A stretch of DNA of 64,000 nt from Arenicola marina (taxonomy: Eukaryota > Annelida > Polychaeta > Arenicolidae), in assembly GCA_964019135.1 (NCBI GenBank), contig OZ025250.1, positions 46,717,174 to 46,781,173 on the forward strand, written 5' to 3'. Positions within the stretch are counted from its first letter, which is position 1; every line of letters starts with the position of its first letter. Shown piece by piece: positions 32,160-46,624 of the stretch. Below the pieces are notes generated by a model. The model was not told where the DNA came from. It did not search any database and saw only the letters and a list, made by a program, of their open reading frames with translations. Both the position numbers and the translations under genes were made by a program.

Positions 32160-32680
32160 CCCTCTGCCCCCCCCCCCCTCCCCCGGGGTTCTTTACGAGT
32201 CACTCCCCCTCCCCCCCTCCCCCCCTCCCCCCGGGGTGGAAGGGTTGGCCTGTTCCTTACGAGTCACTATCCCCCCCCTTCTCCCCCCCCCTTCCCCTCA
32301 CCCCTTCCCTCTCGCCCTTCCGCTCCCCTCGGGGTGGAAGGGTTGGCGTGTGCCTCACGAGTCACTCCCCCTCCCCCCCTCCCCCCCCCCCCTCCCCCCT
32401 GGGTGGAAGGGTTGGCGTGTGCCTCACGAGTCACTCCCCCTCCCCCCTCCCTCCTGGGTGAAAGGGTTGGCGAGTCCCTCACGAGTCACTCCTACTCCCC
32501 CCCTCCCCCTCCCCCCTGGGTGGAAGGGTTGGCGAGTCCCTCACGAGTCACTCCCACTCCCCCCCTCCCCCCTCCCCCCTGGGTGGAAGGGTTGGCGAGT
32601 CCCTCACGAGCCACTCCCCCTCCCCCCTCCCCCCTCCCCCCTGGGTGGAAGGGATGGCGTGTCCCTCACGAGTCACTTGT
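32160..32680. repeat. about 60-bp repeat with poly-C spacers, about 9 units
   Basis: Unit core TGGAAGGGTTGGCG then TCACGAGTCACTCCC and a C-rich tract of variable length. The poly-C runs change frame from unit to unit. Confidence 0.85.
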
Positions 32681-33506
32681 ACCACGGGATAGTTGTCACC
32701 TGTCCCCAGATGGCGTTCCAATCAAATAGAGACTTTGCCTGGCGGTGGCGGCCCAGGGATGGGTGGGGAGGGGTGTGGGGAGGAGGGAGGGGGGGGGGGG
32801 GCGGGCGGTCACCCCCCACACCGGTGGCGGCGCCTTGGTGGCAGTGTCGAGGGGTAGATAGTTAGGTGGGTATAGGCACCTGGTGAGCCGTATATGCCGA
32901 GGTGTCTATAGCTATGCATGACAAACACGTGGCGCCAATAGAACGGTTGTGGCGGGTGTTTTTCATCACGTGGTCTATGGCTGTGGCTCCAGGGTGAGCC
33001 GCCACAGGGCCGCCAGGGGAAATAATTTATGGAAGAGCTTCCCGACCACTGTACATGGCAGACTGGAGGCCGCCATGCAAGCGATAACTCACTGACGTGG
33101 GGTCTCAATACACACCTGGCAAGCTTTTGAAGTCCCACCTCCCTCTACCCCCCCCCTCTACCCTCCCCCCCCACCGCTCCCCCCCCCCCGCCTCTACCCT
33201 CAACGCCCCCCCCCCCCCTACCCACCGCCCCTTCCCCCCTAACTGCCCGTACCTCCTTCAGCTATTGCAGGTATTACCACATTGATACCTTGCTGTGTGG
33301 CTATGAGCTGGCTGGTGAAGTGGGGGGCGGGGGGGAGGGGGGTAGTGAGGGTTAAGGAGGGGCGGGAGCGGGCGGGGGGTGGGCTGGCCTCTTGCGGTGT
33401 AGCTGTCCCTTTGTGTGGCCTGTATCAGGTGACGGTTAAAATTGTACCACGTGACAGATGTTAGTACTTAATAAGTAACCATAACTGGTTATAATGGGTT
33501 CCCTGC
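32681..33506. other. intronic spacer, pyrimidine-rich in part
   Basis: No gene. G-rich run near 32790, C-rich tract 33135-33245, G-rich 33320-33385. The rest is unique sequence. Confidence 0.4.
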
Positions 33507-34585
33507 AAGTCCCAGCAGTGACGGGCAGTGTACAGGCTGAACCAAGTCCCAGCAGTGACGGGCAGTGTACAGGCTGAACTAAGTCCCAACAGTGACGGGC
33601 AGTGTACAGGCTGAACCAAGTCCCAACAGTGACGGGCAGTGTACAGGCTGAACCAAGTCCCAACAGTGACGGGCAGTGTACAGGCTGAACCAAGTCCCAA
33701 CAGTGACGGGCAGTGTAAAGGCTGAACCAAGTCCCACCAGTGACGGGCAGTGTACAGGCTGAACCAAGTCCCAACAGTGACGGGCAGTGTACAGGCTGAA
33801 CCAAGTCCCACCAGTGACGGGCAGTGTACAGGCTGAACCAAGTCCCAACAGAAACGGGCAGTGTACAGGCTGAACCAAGTCCCACCAGTGACGGGCAGTG
33901 TACAGGCTGAACCAAGTCCCAACAGTGACGGGCAGTGTACAGGCTGAACCAAGTCCCAACAGTGACGGGCAGTGTACAGGCTGAACCAAGTCCCAACAGT
34001 GACGGGCAGCGTACAGGCTGAACCAAGTCCCAACAGTGACGGGCAGTGTACAGGCTGAACCAAGTCCCAACAGTGACGGGCAGTGTACAGGCTGAACCAA
34101 GTCCCAACAGTGACGGGCAGTGTACAGGCTGAACCAAGTCCCAACAGTGACGGGCAGTGTACAGGCTGAACCAAGTCCCACCAGTGACGGGCAGTGTACA
34201 GGCTGAACCAAGTCCCAGCAGTGACGGGCAGTGTACAGGCTGAACCAAGTCCCAACAGTGACGGGCAGTGTACAGGCTGAACCAAGTCACAACAGTGACG
34301 GGCAGTGTACAGGCTGAACCAAGTCCCAGCAGTGACGGGCAGTGTACAGGCTGAACCAAGTCCCAACAGTGACGGGCAGTGTACAGGCTGAACCAAGTCC
34401 CAACAGTGACGGGCAGTGTACAGGCTGAACCAAGTCCCAACAGTGACGGGCAGTGTACAGGCTGAACCAAGTCCCAACAGTGACGGGCAGTGTACAGGCT
34501 GAACCAAGTCCCAACAGTGACGGGCAGTGTACAGGCTGAACCAAGTCCCAACAGTGACGGGCAGTGTACAGGCTGAACCAAGCAC
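33507..34585. repeat. 37-bp minisatellite, about 29 units
   Basis: Unit made of AACCAAGTCCCAACAGTGAC and GGGCAGTGTACAGGCTG, very homogeneous; changes are mostly AACAG/ACCAG/AGCAG. Because 37 is not a multiple of three, all three frames are cycled through; the 435-codon minus-strand frame is not a gene. Confidence 0.95.
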
Positions 34586-35744
34586 GGATCTGGCACCGAG
34601 TCAGCTACCATTGTGTACAACAGCTGTGCACACTTGGCTTGGATTGGACTGCTTGAATATTCAGGTTGGCATCTGTCCGTCTGCGAAATATGATGGATTC
34701 GCAGCTTGAATACCAAAGGGCCCAACATTTGAAGGTCAATCATTAAACAGGCATCATACCCTTTAGATTCTACAGGTTAGGATTTTGTATGCAATTTTTG
34801 CTATCCATATTTTGTATGGATAATTCCGGTGATAACGAAGCACTTTATTCGAAAGGTAAACATTAATATATGAAGATAAGAGATAAAAAGATTATAGATT
34901 TGAAGCAACACCCAAACTTCGAAAAACTGCATCCAGTTCAAATATTTCTTGCCAGTCTCGCGTCCAGATTGGCCGCAGTCCCGTGCCCCCTCCCCCGAAC
35001 GTCACCCCCCCCCCCCGCCCCCCAACTCGCCCTCTCCCTCCAATAATATTGTTTTCCGATCCTGTCGCCACATTTTCATTTCTGGATCAAAAAATTTTTT
35101 TTCGTTTTTTTTTCGTTTCGTGGCAACCGACGCTTTAGTTGCACTCTCAGCAAGCCAAGATTCTTGCCCGTGATATCTATGAAGATGTTAAAGACCCACT
35201 CTGACCAATCTATCGTCAGTCCACAATCTGTCCCCAGTTTTAATTATGTTCCGTTCGTGTGTCAACTGCTGGGCAGGGATGGCCCTGAGGCACAATTACC
35301 GTAGTTTACGGCATTCACTGGCAGTGAGACTGCTTGGTATGCCTTCACCCCCTCCCTCGGGGGTGCTGAGGGGGAGTCCCATGCCCAGCCCATGCTCACT
35401 TTCCCTCCTTTCCAGATCCCCGCACCCCGGCCACCCGCCTACACCCAACCCCCAGCTATCCATCGCCAGCACCAATCACCCGGCTAAATGTGACATGGCA
35501 AGAGTCGTTTGACACCCCTCCCCCGACCCGTATCCCCCCGCCAGACATTATCACTCAAAGAGGTGGTCAGAATTTTAGTATCGGGCCAGGGTTGTGCAGG
35601 GAGAGGGGGTTGGGGGTGTGGGTGGGATGGAGAGGGGTTATTAAGGGTGAGGGGCTCAATTTGTACCCTGCCCATCCCCAGAGTTTGATATATGTAGTCC
35701 GTTTTTAGCGTCACCATGACCACTGTGGTCTCTCCAGTCCCTGC
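34586..35744. other. intronic spacer
   Basis: Unique sequence with C-rich and T-rich tracts (34985-35030, 35095-35120). No exon with credible splice sites was found. Confidence 0.4.
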
Positions 35745-38700
35745 ACCAGCCACACATAGCGCCGTCAGTACAGTCACCACAGCCACACATAGCGCCGTCA
35801 GTATAGTCACCACAGCCACACATAGCGCCGTCAGTATAGTCACCACAGCCACACATAGCGCCGTCAGTACAGTCACCACAGCCACACATAGCGCCGTCAG
35901 TACAGTCACCACAGCCACACATAGCGCCGTCAGTATAGTCACCACAGCCACACATAGCGCCGTCAGTACAGTCACCACAGCCACACATAGCGCCGTCAGT
36001 ATAGTCACCACAGCCACACATAGCGGCGTCAGTATAGTCACCACAGCCACACATAGCGCCGTCAGTATAGTCACCACAGCCACACATAGCGCCGTCAGTA
36101 CAGTCACCACAGCCACACATAGAGCCGTCAGTATAGTCACCACAGCCACACATAGCGCCGTCAGTATAGTCACCACAGTCACACATAGCGGCGTCAGTAT
36201 AGTCAACACAGCCACACATAGCGCCGTCAGTATAGTCACCAAAGCCACACATAGCGCCGTCAGTATAGACACCACAGCCACACATAGCGCAGTCAGTATA
36301 GTCAACACAGCCACACATAGCGCCGTCAGTACAGTCACAACAGCCACACATAGCGTCGTCAGTAGTCACCACAGCCACACATAGCGCCGTCAGTATAGTC
36401 ACCACAGCCACACATAGCGCCGTCAGTATAGTCACCACAGCCACACATAGCGCCGTCAGTATAGTCACGACAGCCACACATAGCGCCGTCAGTATAGTCA
36501 CCACAGCCACACATAGCGCCGTCAGTAGTCACCACAGCCACACATAGCGCCGTCAGTATAATCACCACAGCCACATATAGCGCCGTCAGTATAGTCACCA
36601 CAGCCACACATAGCGCCGTCAGTATAGTCACCAGAGCCACACATAGCGCCGTCAGTATAGTCACCACAGCCACACATAGCGCCGTCAGTATAGTCACCAC
36701 AGCCACACATAGCGCCGTCAGTATAGTCACGACAGCCACACATAGCGCCGTCAGTATAGTCACGACAGCCACACATAGCGCCGTCAGTATAGTCACCACA
36801 GCCACACATAGCGCCGTCAGTAGTCACCACAGCCACACATAGCGCCGTCAGTATAATCACCACAGCCACATATAGCGCCGTCAGTATAGTCACCACAGCC
36901 ACACATAGCGCCGTCAGTATAGTCACCACAGCCACACATAGCGCCGTCAGTATAATCACCACAGCCACATATAGCGCCGTCAGTATAGTCACCACAGCCA
37001 CACATAGCGCCGTCAGTATAGTCACCAGAGCCACACATAGCGCCGTCAGTATACTCAACACAGCAACACATAGCGCCGTCAGTATAGACACCACAGCCAC
37101 ACATGGCGCTGTCAGTATAGTCACCACAGCCACACATAGCGCCGTCAGTATAGTCACCACAGCCACACATAGCGCCGTCAGTATTGTCACCACAGCCACA
37201 CATAGCGCCGTCAGTATAGTCACCACAGCCACACATAGCGCCGTCAGTATAGTCACCACAGCCACACATAGCGCCGTCAGCATAGTCACCACAGCCACAC
37301 ATAGCGCCGTCAGTACAGTCACCACAGCCACACATAGCGATGTCAGTATATTCACCACAGCCACACATAGCGCCGTCAGTATAGTCACCACAGCCACACA
37401 TAACGCCGTCAGTATAGTCACCACAGCCACACATAGGGCCGTCAGTATAGTCACCACAGCCACACATAGCGCCGTCAGTATGGTCATCACAGCCACACAT
37501 AGCGCCGTCAGTATAGTCACCCCAGCCACACATAGCGCCGTCAGTATAGTCACCACAGCCACACATAGCGCCGTCAGTATAGTCACCACAGCCACAAATA
37601 GGGCCGTCAGTATGGTCACCACAGCCACACATAGCGCCGTCAGTATAGTCACCACAGCCACACATAACGCCCTCAGTATAATCACCACAGCCACACATAG
37701 CGCCGTCAGTATAGTCCCCACAGCCACACATAACGCCGTCAGTATAGTTACAACAGCCACACATAGCGATGTCAGTATATTCACCACAGCCACACATAGC
37801 GCCGTCAGTATAGTCACCCCAGCCACACATAGCGCCGTCAGTATAGTCACCACAGCCACACATAGAGCCGTCAGTATAGTCACCACAGCCACACATAGGG
37901 CCGTCAGTATGGTCACCACAGCCACACATAGCGCCGTCAGTATAGTCACCACAGCCACACATAACGCCGTCAGTATAATCACCACAGCCACACATAGCGC
38001 CGTCAGTATAGTCACCCCAGCCACACATAGCGCCGTCAGTATAATCACCACAGCCACACATAGCGCCGTCAGTATAGTCACTACAGCCACACATAGCGCC
38101 GTCAGTATAGTCACCACAGCCACACATAGGGCCGTCAGTATGGTCACCACAGCCACACATAGGGCCGTCAGTATAATCACCACAGCCACACATAGCGCCG
38201 TCAGTATAGTCACCACAGCCACACATAGCGCCGTCAGTATAGTCACCCCAGCCACACATAGCGGAGTCAGTATAGTCACTACAGCCACACATAGCGCCGT
38301 CAGTATAGTCACCACAGCCACACATAGCGCCGTCAGTATAGTCACCACAGCCACACATAGCGCCGTCAGTATAGTCACCCCAGCCACACATAGCGCCGTC
38401 AGTATAGTCACCACAGCCACACATAGCGCCGTCAGTATAGTCACCACAGCCACACATAGCGCCGTCAGTATAGTCACCACAGCCACACATTGCGCCGTCA
38501 GTATAGTCACCACAGCCACACATAGCGCCGTCAGTAGAGTCACCACAGCCACACATAGCGCAGTCAGTATTCACCACAGCCACACATAGCGCAGTCAGTA
38601 TTCACCACAGCCACACATAGCGCCGTCAGTACAGTCACCACAGCCACACATAGCGCCGTCAGTACAGTCACCACAGCCACACAGAGCGCCGTCAGTATAG

Positions 38701-41700
38701 TCACCACAGCCACACATATTGCCGTCAGTATAGTCACCACAGCCACACATAGAGCCGTCAGTATAGTCACCACAGCCAGATATAGCGCCGTCAGTATAGT
38801 CACCACAGCCACACATAGCGCCGTCAGTATAATCACCACAGCCACACATAGCGCCGTCAGTATAGTCACTACAGCCACACATAGCGCCGTCAGTATAGTC
38901 ACCACAGCCACACGTAGGGCCGTCAGTATGGTCACCACAGCCACACATAGGGCCGTCAGTATAATCACCAGAGCCACACATAGCGCCGTCAGTATAGTCA
39001 CCACAGCCACACATAGCGCCGTCAGTATAGTCACCACAGCCACACATAGCGCCGTCAGTATAGTCACTACAGCCACACATAGCGCCGTCAGTATATTCAC
39101 CACAGCCACACATAGCGCCGTCAGTATAGTCACCACAGCCACACATAGCGCCGTCAGTATAGTCACCACAGCCACACATAGCGCCGTCAGTATAGTCACC
39201 ACAGCCACACATAGCGCCGTCAGTATAGTCACCACAGCCACACATAGCGCCGTCAGTAGAGTCACCACAGCCACACATAGCGCAGTCAGTATTCACCACA
39301 GCCACACATAGCGCAGTCAGTATAGTCACCAGAGCCACACATAACGCCGTCAGTATAGTCCCCACAGCCACACATAACGCCGTCAGTATAATCACCACAG
39401 CCACACATAACGCCGTCAGTATAATCACCACAGCCACACATAGCGCCGTCAGTATAGTCACCACAGCCACACATAACGCCGTCAGTATAGTCCCCACAGC
39501 CACACATAACGCCGTCAGTATAGTTACAACAGCCACACATAGCGATGTCAGTATATTCACCACAGCCACACATAGCGCCGTCAGTATAGTCACCCCAGCC
39601 ACACATAGCGCCGTCAGTATAGTCACCACAGCCACACATAGAGCCGTCAGTATAGTCACCACAGCCACACATAGGGCCGTCAGTATGGTCACCACAGCCA
39701 CACATAGGGCCGTCAGTATAGTCACCACAGCCACACATAACGCCGTCAGTATAATCACCACAGCCACACATAGCGCCGTCAGTATAGTCACCCCAGCCAC
39801 ACATAGCGCCGTCAGTATAATCACCACAGCCACACATAGCGCCGTCAGTATAGTCACTACAGCCACACATAGCGCCGTCAGTATAGTCACCACAGCCACA
39901 CATAGGGCCGTCAGTATGGTCACCACAGCCACACATAGGGCCGTCGGTATAATCACCACAGCCACACATAGCGCCGTCAGTATAGTCACCACAGCCACAC
40001 ATAGCGCCGTCAGTATAGTCACCCCAGCCACACATAGCGGAGTCAGTATAGTCACTACAGCCACACATAGCGCCGTCAGTATATTCACCACAGCCACACA
40101 TAGCGCCGTCAGTATAGTCACCACAGCCACACATAGCGCCGTCAGTATAGTCACCACAGCCACACATAGCGCCGTCAGTATAGTCACCACAGCCACACAT
40201 TGCGCCGTCAGTATAGTCACCACAGCCACACATAGCGCCGTCAGTAGAGTCACCACAGCCACACATAGCGCAGTCAGTATTCACCACAGCCACACATAGC
40301 GCAGTCAGTATTCACCACAGCCACACATAGCGCCGTCAGTACAGTCACCACAGCCACACATAGCGCCGTCAGTACAGTCACCACAGCCACACAGAGCGCC
40401 GTCAGTATAGTCACCACAGCCACACATAGTGCCGTCAGTATAGTCACCACAGCCACACATAGAGCCGTCAGTATAGTCACCACAGCCACACAGAGCGCCG
40501 TCAGTATAGTCATCACAGCCACACATAGTGCCGTCAGTATAGTCACCACAGCCACACATAGAGCCGTCAGTATAGTCACCACAGCCACACATAGCGCCGT
40601 CAGTATAGTCACTACAGCCACACATAGCGCCGTCAGTATAGTCACCACAGCCACACGTAGGGCCGTCAGTATGGTCACCACAGCCACACATAGGGCCGTC
40701 AGTATAATCACCAGAGCCACACATAGCGCCGTCAGTATAGTCACCACAGCCACACATAGCGCCGTCAGTATAGTCACCACAGCCACACATAGCGCCGTCA
40801 GTATAGTCACTACAGCCACACATAGCGCCGTCAGTATATTCACCACAGCCACACATAGCGCCGTCAGTATAGTCACCACAGCCACACATAGCGCCGTCAG
40901 TATAGTCACCACAGCCACACATAGCGCCGTCAGTATAGTCACCACAGCCACACATTGCGCCGTCAGTATAGTCACCACAGCCACACATAGCGCCGTCAGT
41001 AGAGTCACCACAGCCACACATAGCGCAGTCAGTATTCACCACAGCCACACATAGCGCAGTCAGTATTCACCACAGCCACACATAACGCCGTCAGTAGAGT
41101 CACCACAGCCACACATAGCGCCGTCAGTACAGTCAACACAGCCACACAGAGCGCCGTCAGTATAGTCACCACAGCCACACATAGTGCCGTCAGTATAGTC
41201 ACCACAGCCACACATAGAGCCGTCAGTATAGTCACCACAGCCACACATAGCGCCGTCAGTATAGTCACCACAGCCACACACAGCGCCGTCAGTATAATCA
41301 CCACAGCCACACATAGCGCCGTCAGTATAGTCACTACAGCCACACATAGCGCCGTCAGTATAGTCACCACAGCCACACGTAGGGCCGTCAGTATGGTCAC
41401 CACAGCCACACATAGGGCCGTCAGTATAATCACCACAGCCACACATAGCGCCGTCAGTATAGTCACCACAGCCACACATAGCGCCGTCAGTATAGTCACC
41501 CCAGCCACACATAGCGCCGTCAGTATAGTCACTACAGCCACACATAGCGCCGTCAGTATAGTCACCACAGCCACACATAGCGCCGTCAGTATAGTCACCA
41601 CAGCCACACATAGCGCCGTCAGTATAGTCACCACAGCCACACATAGCGCCGTCAGTATAGTCACCACAGCCACACATTGCGCCGTCAGTATAGTCACCAC

Positions 41701-42770
41701 AGCCACACATAGCGCCGTCAGTAGAGTCACCACAGCCACACATAGCGCAGTCAGTATTCACCACAGCCACACATAGCGCAGTCAGTATTCACCACAGCCA
41801 CACATAGCGCCGTCAGTACAGTCACCACAGCCACACAGAGCGCCGTCAGTATAGTCACCACAGCCACACATAGTGCCGTCAGTATAGTCACCACAGCCAC
41901 ACATAGAGCCGTCAGTATAGTCACTACAGCCAGATATAGCGCCGTCAGTATAGTCACCACAGCCACACATAGCGCCGTCAGTATTGTCACCACAGCCACA
42001 CATAGCGTCGTTAGTATAGTTACCACAGCCACACATAGCGCCGTCAGTATAGTCACTACAGCCACACATAGCGCCGTCAGTATAGTCACCACAGCCAGAT
42101 ATAGCGCCGTCAGTATAGTCACCACAGCCACACATAGCGCTGTCAGTATAGTCACCACAGCCACACATAGCGCCGTCAGTATAGTCACCACAGCCACACA
42201 TAGCGCTGTCAGTATAGTCACCACACCCACACATAGCGCTGTCAGTATAGTCACCACAGCCACACATAGCGCCGTAAGTATAGTCACCACAGCCACACAT
42301 AGCGCCGTCAGTATAGTCACCACAGCCACACATAGCGCCGTCAGTATAATCACCACAGCCACACATAGCGCTGTCAGTATAGTCACCACAGCCACACATA
42401 GCGCTGTCAGTATAGTCACCACAGCCACACATAGCGCCGTCAGTATAGTCACCACAGCCACACATAGCGCTGTCAGTATAGTCACCACAGCCACACATAG
42501 CGCCGTCAGTATAGTCACCACAGCCACACATAGCGCTGTCAGTATAGTCACCACAGTCACACATAGCGCCGTCAGTATAGTCACCACAGCCACACATAGC
42601 GCCGTCAGTATAGTCACCACAGCCACACATAGCGCCGTCAGTATAGTCGCCACAGCCACACATAGCGCCGTCAGTATAGTCACCACAGCCACACATAGCG
42701 CCGTCAGTATAGTCACCACAGCCACACATAGCCCGTCAGTACAGTCACCACAGCCACACATAGCGCGGTC
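35745..42770. repeat. 33-bp minisatellite, about 210 units, with higher-order blocks
   Basis: Unit CACATAGCGCCGTCAGTATA followed by GTCACCACAGCCA. This is the largest array of the window (7 kb). A truncated double unit (CAGTCAGTATTCACC) recurs near 38560, 39280, 40275, 41030 and 41750, marking higher-order blocks of about 720, 990, 755 and 720 bp. The unit is 11 codons without stops in most frames. This produces minus-strand frames of up to 676 codons (Cys-rich CGCGDYTDGAM, or hydrophobic AVVTILTALCV) and plus-strand THSAVSIVTTA frames. None is supported as a gene. Confidence 0.95.
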
Positions 42771-43685
42771 AGCGATACCAAAAGTAACCGTCCAGGCTGG
42801 TTCCATTGCCCCTAAATTACCTAAATGACCGGTGCAAACCTTTCATTGGCATACCGCGTAGCCCTACCGGCACTCCCGGAACAGCACTGTCACAAGTTGG
42901 GTATCCTCGGAAGATATCCACCCTCTGTGTTTCTCCACTTCCGGTAGGGACGCGAGCGCCTTTCTATAGTTGCACCCACTTCCGGTTCCGGTGTCAGTTA
43001 CCCGCGTTCGACTGTCTCCGGATTTCGCTTCCAGTGTACGTGGGTGATAGTTCAGGGTTCAGGGGTCAGAGGTCAGCTAGGGATCAGTCAGGGGTCGGCC
43101 AAAGGTGAGTGGCTGACTGGCCCAATGCATAATATGACTTCCGGTTCCGTCACATCGCCAATCGCCCACACATACCTTTCTGGTTCCGGTGTACACTGCC
43201 CCGACCTGCCCCGGGTCAGAATCCTCACAGCGGCCTCAATCAATGCCCGGATGGGTGTGAGTCTCGCGGAGTCTCGCTGCGTCTCGAGGGACTAGTGGTG
43301 GTAAGGAATCCAGTCGGAAGGTCCTGCCCGAGTCTTCATGCCAGTGACCCCTAGCCGGGAGCAGGTGGTGGCGGTCGGGGAGGCGTGGCGGGGCCAAGGG
43401 GAGGGAGGCTGGGGGGTAGACGAGGCGCGTTTATGGGGTGGGGGGGGGAGGGGGGAGGGGCTGGACGGTTGGCGCGGTTCTCACCATCCATGGACACTTC
43501 TCGGGGAGTTGGCGAGACCAGGTCGGCTTTACCAGTTGATATGCCGCGGCGAGAGATATAGACGTGCGGCCACCACACCCACCCTACCCACGCCCCCCAC
43601 GCCCCACCCCCGGGGCGGCGAGCAGCAGGTGTTTATGGGATCAGGGCCGCGTGGCTTGAATATTACGGAGGCCAGGAGCATCAAC
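42771..43685. other. intronic spacer
   Basis: Unique GC-rich sequence; several short repeats of CACTTCCGGT-like words (42935-43180) and a GGTCAGGG-type repeat (43050-43100). No supported exon. Confidence 0.4.
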
Positions 43686-46028
43686 CTACGGCAGCCGTCA
43701 TGGTCACCCTACACCAGCCGTCATGGTCACCCTACACCCGCCATCATGGTCACTCTACACCAGCCGTCATGGTCACCCTAGACCAGCCGTCATGGTCACC
43801 CTACACCAGCCGTCATGGTCACCCTACACCAGCCGTCATGGGCACCCTACACCAGCCGTCATGGTCACTCTACACCAGCCGTCATGGTCACCCTACACCA
43901 GCCGTCATGGTCACCTTACACCAGCCGTCATGGTCACCTACACCAGCCGTCACGGTCACCCTACACCAGCCGTCATGGTCACTCTACACCAGCCGTCATG
44001 GTCACCCTACACCAGCCGTCATGGTCACCCTACACCAGCCGTCATGGTCACTCTACACCAGCCGTCATGGTCACCCTACACCAGCCGTAATGGTCACCCT
44101 ACACCAGCCGTCATGGTCACTCTACACCAGCCGCCATGGTCACCCTACACCAGCCGTCATGGTCACACTACACCAACCGTCATGGTCACCCTACACCAGC
44201 CGTCATGGTCACCTACACCAGCCGTCACGGTCACCCTACACCAGCCGTCATGGTCACTCTACACCAGCCGTCATGGTCACCCTACACCAGCCGTCATGGT
44301 CACCCTGCACCAGCCGTCATGGTCACTCTACACCAGCCGTCATGGTCACCCTACACCAGCCGTCATGGTTACCCTACACCAACCGTCATGGTCACTCTAC
44401 ACCAGCCGCCATGGTCACCCTACACCAGCCGTCATGGTCACACTACACCAACCGTCATGGTCACCCTACACCAGCCGTCATGGTCACCCTACACCAGCCG
44501 TCATGGTCACCCTACACCAGCCGTCATGGTCAACCGACACCAGCCGTCATGGTCACACTATACCAGCCGTCATGGTCACCCTACACCAGCCGTCATGGCC
44601 ACCCTACAACAGCCGTCATGGTCACCCCTACACCCGCCATCATGGTCACCCTACACCAGCCGTCATGGTCACTCTACACCAGCCGTCATGGTCAGCCTCC
44701 ACCAGCCGTCATGGTCACCCTACACCAGCCGTCATGGTCACTCTACACCAGCCGTCATGGTCACCCTACACCAGCCGTCATGGTTACCCTACACCAACCG
44801 TCATGGTCACTCTACACCAGCCGCCATGGTCACCCTACACCAGCCGTCATGGTCACACTACACCAACCGTCATGGTCACCCTACACCAGCCGCCATGGTC
44901 ACCCTACACCAGCCGTCATGGTCACACTATACCAGCCGTCATGGTCACCCTACACCAGCCGTCATGGCCACCCTACAACAGCCGTCATGGTCACCCCTAC
45001 ACCCGCCATCATAGTCACCCTACACCAGCCGTCATGGTCACTCTACACCAGCCGTCATGGTCAGCCTCCACCAGCCGTCATGGTCACCCTACACCAGCCG
45101 TCATGGTCACTCTACACCAGCCGTCATGGTCACCCTACACCAGCCGCCATGGTCACCCTACACCAGCCGTCATGGTCACACTACACCAACCGTCATGGTC
45201 ACCCTACACCAGCCGTCATGGTCACCCTACACCAGCCGTCATGGTCACCCTACACCAGCCGTCATGGTCAACCTACACCAGCCGTCATGGTCACACTATA
45301 CCAGCCGTCATGGTCACCCTACACCAGCCGTCATGGCCACCCTACAACAGCCGTCATGGTCACCCCTACACCCGCCATCATGGTCACCCTACACCAGCCG
45401 TCATGGTCACTCTACACCAGCCGTCATGGTCAGCCTCCACCAGCCGTCATGGTCACCCTACACCAGCCGTCATGGTCACTCTACACCAGCCGTCATGGTC
45501 ACCCTACACCAGCCGTCATGGTCACCCTACACCAGCCGTCATGGTCACACTACACCAACCGTCATGGTCACCCTACACCAGCCGTCATGGCCACCCTACA
45601 ACAGCCGTCATGGTCACCCCTACACCCGCCATCATGGTCACCCTACACCAGCCGTCATGGTCACTCTACACCAGCCGTCATGGTCAGCCTCCACCAGCCG
45701 TCATGGTCACCCTACACCAGCCGTCATGGTCACTCTACACCAGCCGTCATGGTCACCCTACACCAGCCGCCATGGTCACCCTACACCAGCCGTCATGGTC
45801 ACACTACACCAACCGTCATGGTCACCCTACACCAGCCGTCATGGTCACTCTACACCCGCCATCATGGTCACCCTACACCAGCCGTCATGGTCACTCTACA
45901 CCAGCCGTCATGGTCACCCTACACCAGCCGTCATGGTCACCTACACCAGCCGTCACGGTCACCCTACACCAGCCGTCATGGTCACCCTACACCAGCCGTC
46001 ATGGTCACTCTACACCAGTCGCCATGGT
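43686..46028. repeat. 23-bp minisatellite, about 100 units, with higher-order blocks
   Basis: Unit CCAGCCGTCATGGTCACCCT plus ACA. A distinctive block containing CATGGCCACCCTACAACAG recurs near 44597, 44966, 45333 and 45588, giving higher-order repeats of about 370, 370 and 255 bp. Open frames of up to 786 codons with a 23-residue period are by-products. Confidence 0.95.
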
Positions 46029-46044
46029 CACCGGGCAAATGGAT

Positions 46045-46215
46045 TGAGCGTGATGATTGATCAGACTCACTTTGACAAGTAACTGTCCAATCGGATTGAA
46101 GTTGACAAGTAACTGTCCAATCAGACTCACTTTGACAAATGACTGCTCAACCAGACTCACTTTTTTTCAAGTGGCTGTCCAATCAGATGGACTGTAACAA
46201 GTGACTGACCAATTA
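46045..46215. repeat. diverged ~30-bp repeat
   Basis: Variants of GACAAGTAACTGTCCAATC and AGACTCACTTT; five or six units. Confidence 0.65.
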
Positions 46216-46624
46216 GATGGACTGGGACAGATGACAGGCGAGCTACGAGGGATGATTTATCCCATATTTTCTAGAATCTGGTGGGGGGTGGGGGGGGGGG
46301 GTTAGCCATCAGATGATATCAGCGAGAGACCAATGACCCAGCCTCAGTCCCTCACTTAAGACATCGGCCACTGTACATATTGCTCACTGACGCAATGCAA
46401 TATGAGTTAGAGCCAGGGTCAGGGGTGCCAGGGCGGGAGGGCCGGACTCCCCCCTCCCCCACACCCAACAACCCCCACCCTGGTAACGTCCTAGGGTTGC
46501 AGTCTAGATTGATCGAGCTTTTTACGCCATATTTAGCTAAACGCTTTCCCGGAGCCGAGATGGACAAAAGTACACAGTGCGAAGATCAGACTCGCTCAGC
46601 CGCAAAGTGAAGCCGTGGTTTGGT
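46216..46624. other. intronic spacer
   Basis: Unique sequence with a short G run (46283-46305). No supported exon. Confidence 0.35.

Noticed and set aside
32138-32865. Pro/Ser-rich frames (plus strand)
   Set aside because: Translation of poly-C-spaced repeats; the run lengths vary and shift frame.
36522-38552. 676-codon minus-strand open frame, hydrophobic, like a multi-pass membrane protein
   Set aside because: It is the 33-bp repeat read in one frame; the other strand and frames are equally open, with no splice or start context and no unique sequence.
43700-46060. 786-codon plus-strand open frame
   Set aside because: A pure translation of the 23-bp minisatellite with a 23-residue period; a second frame is open for 774 codons over the same DNA.
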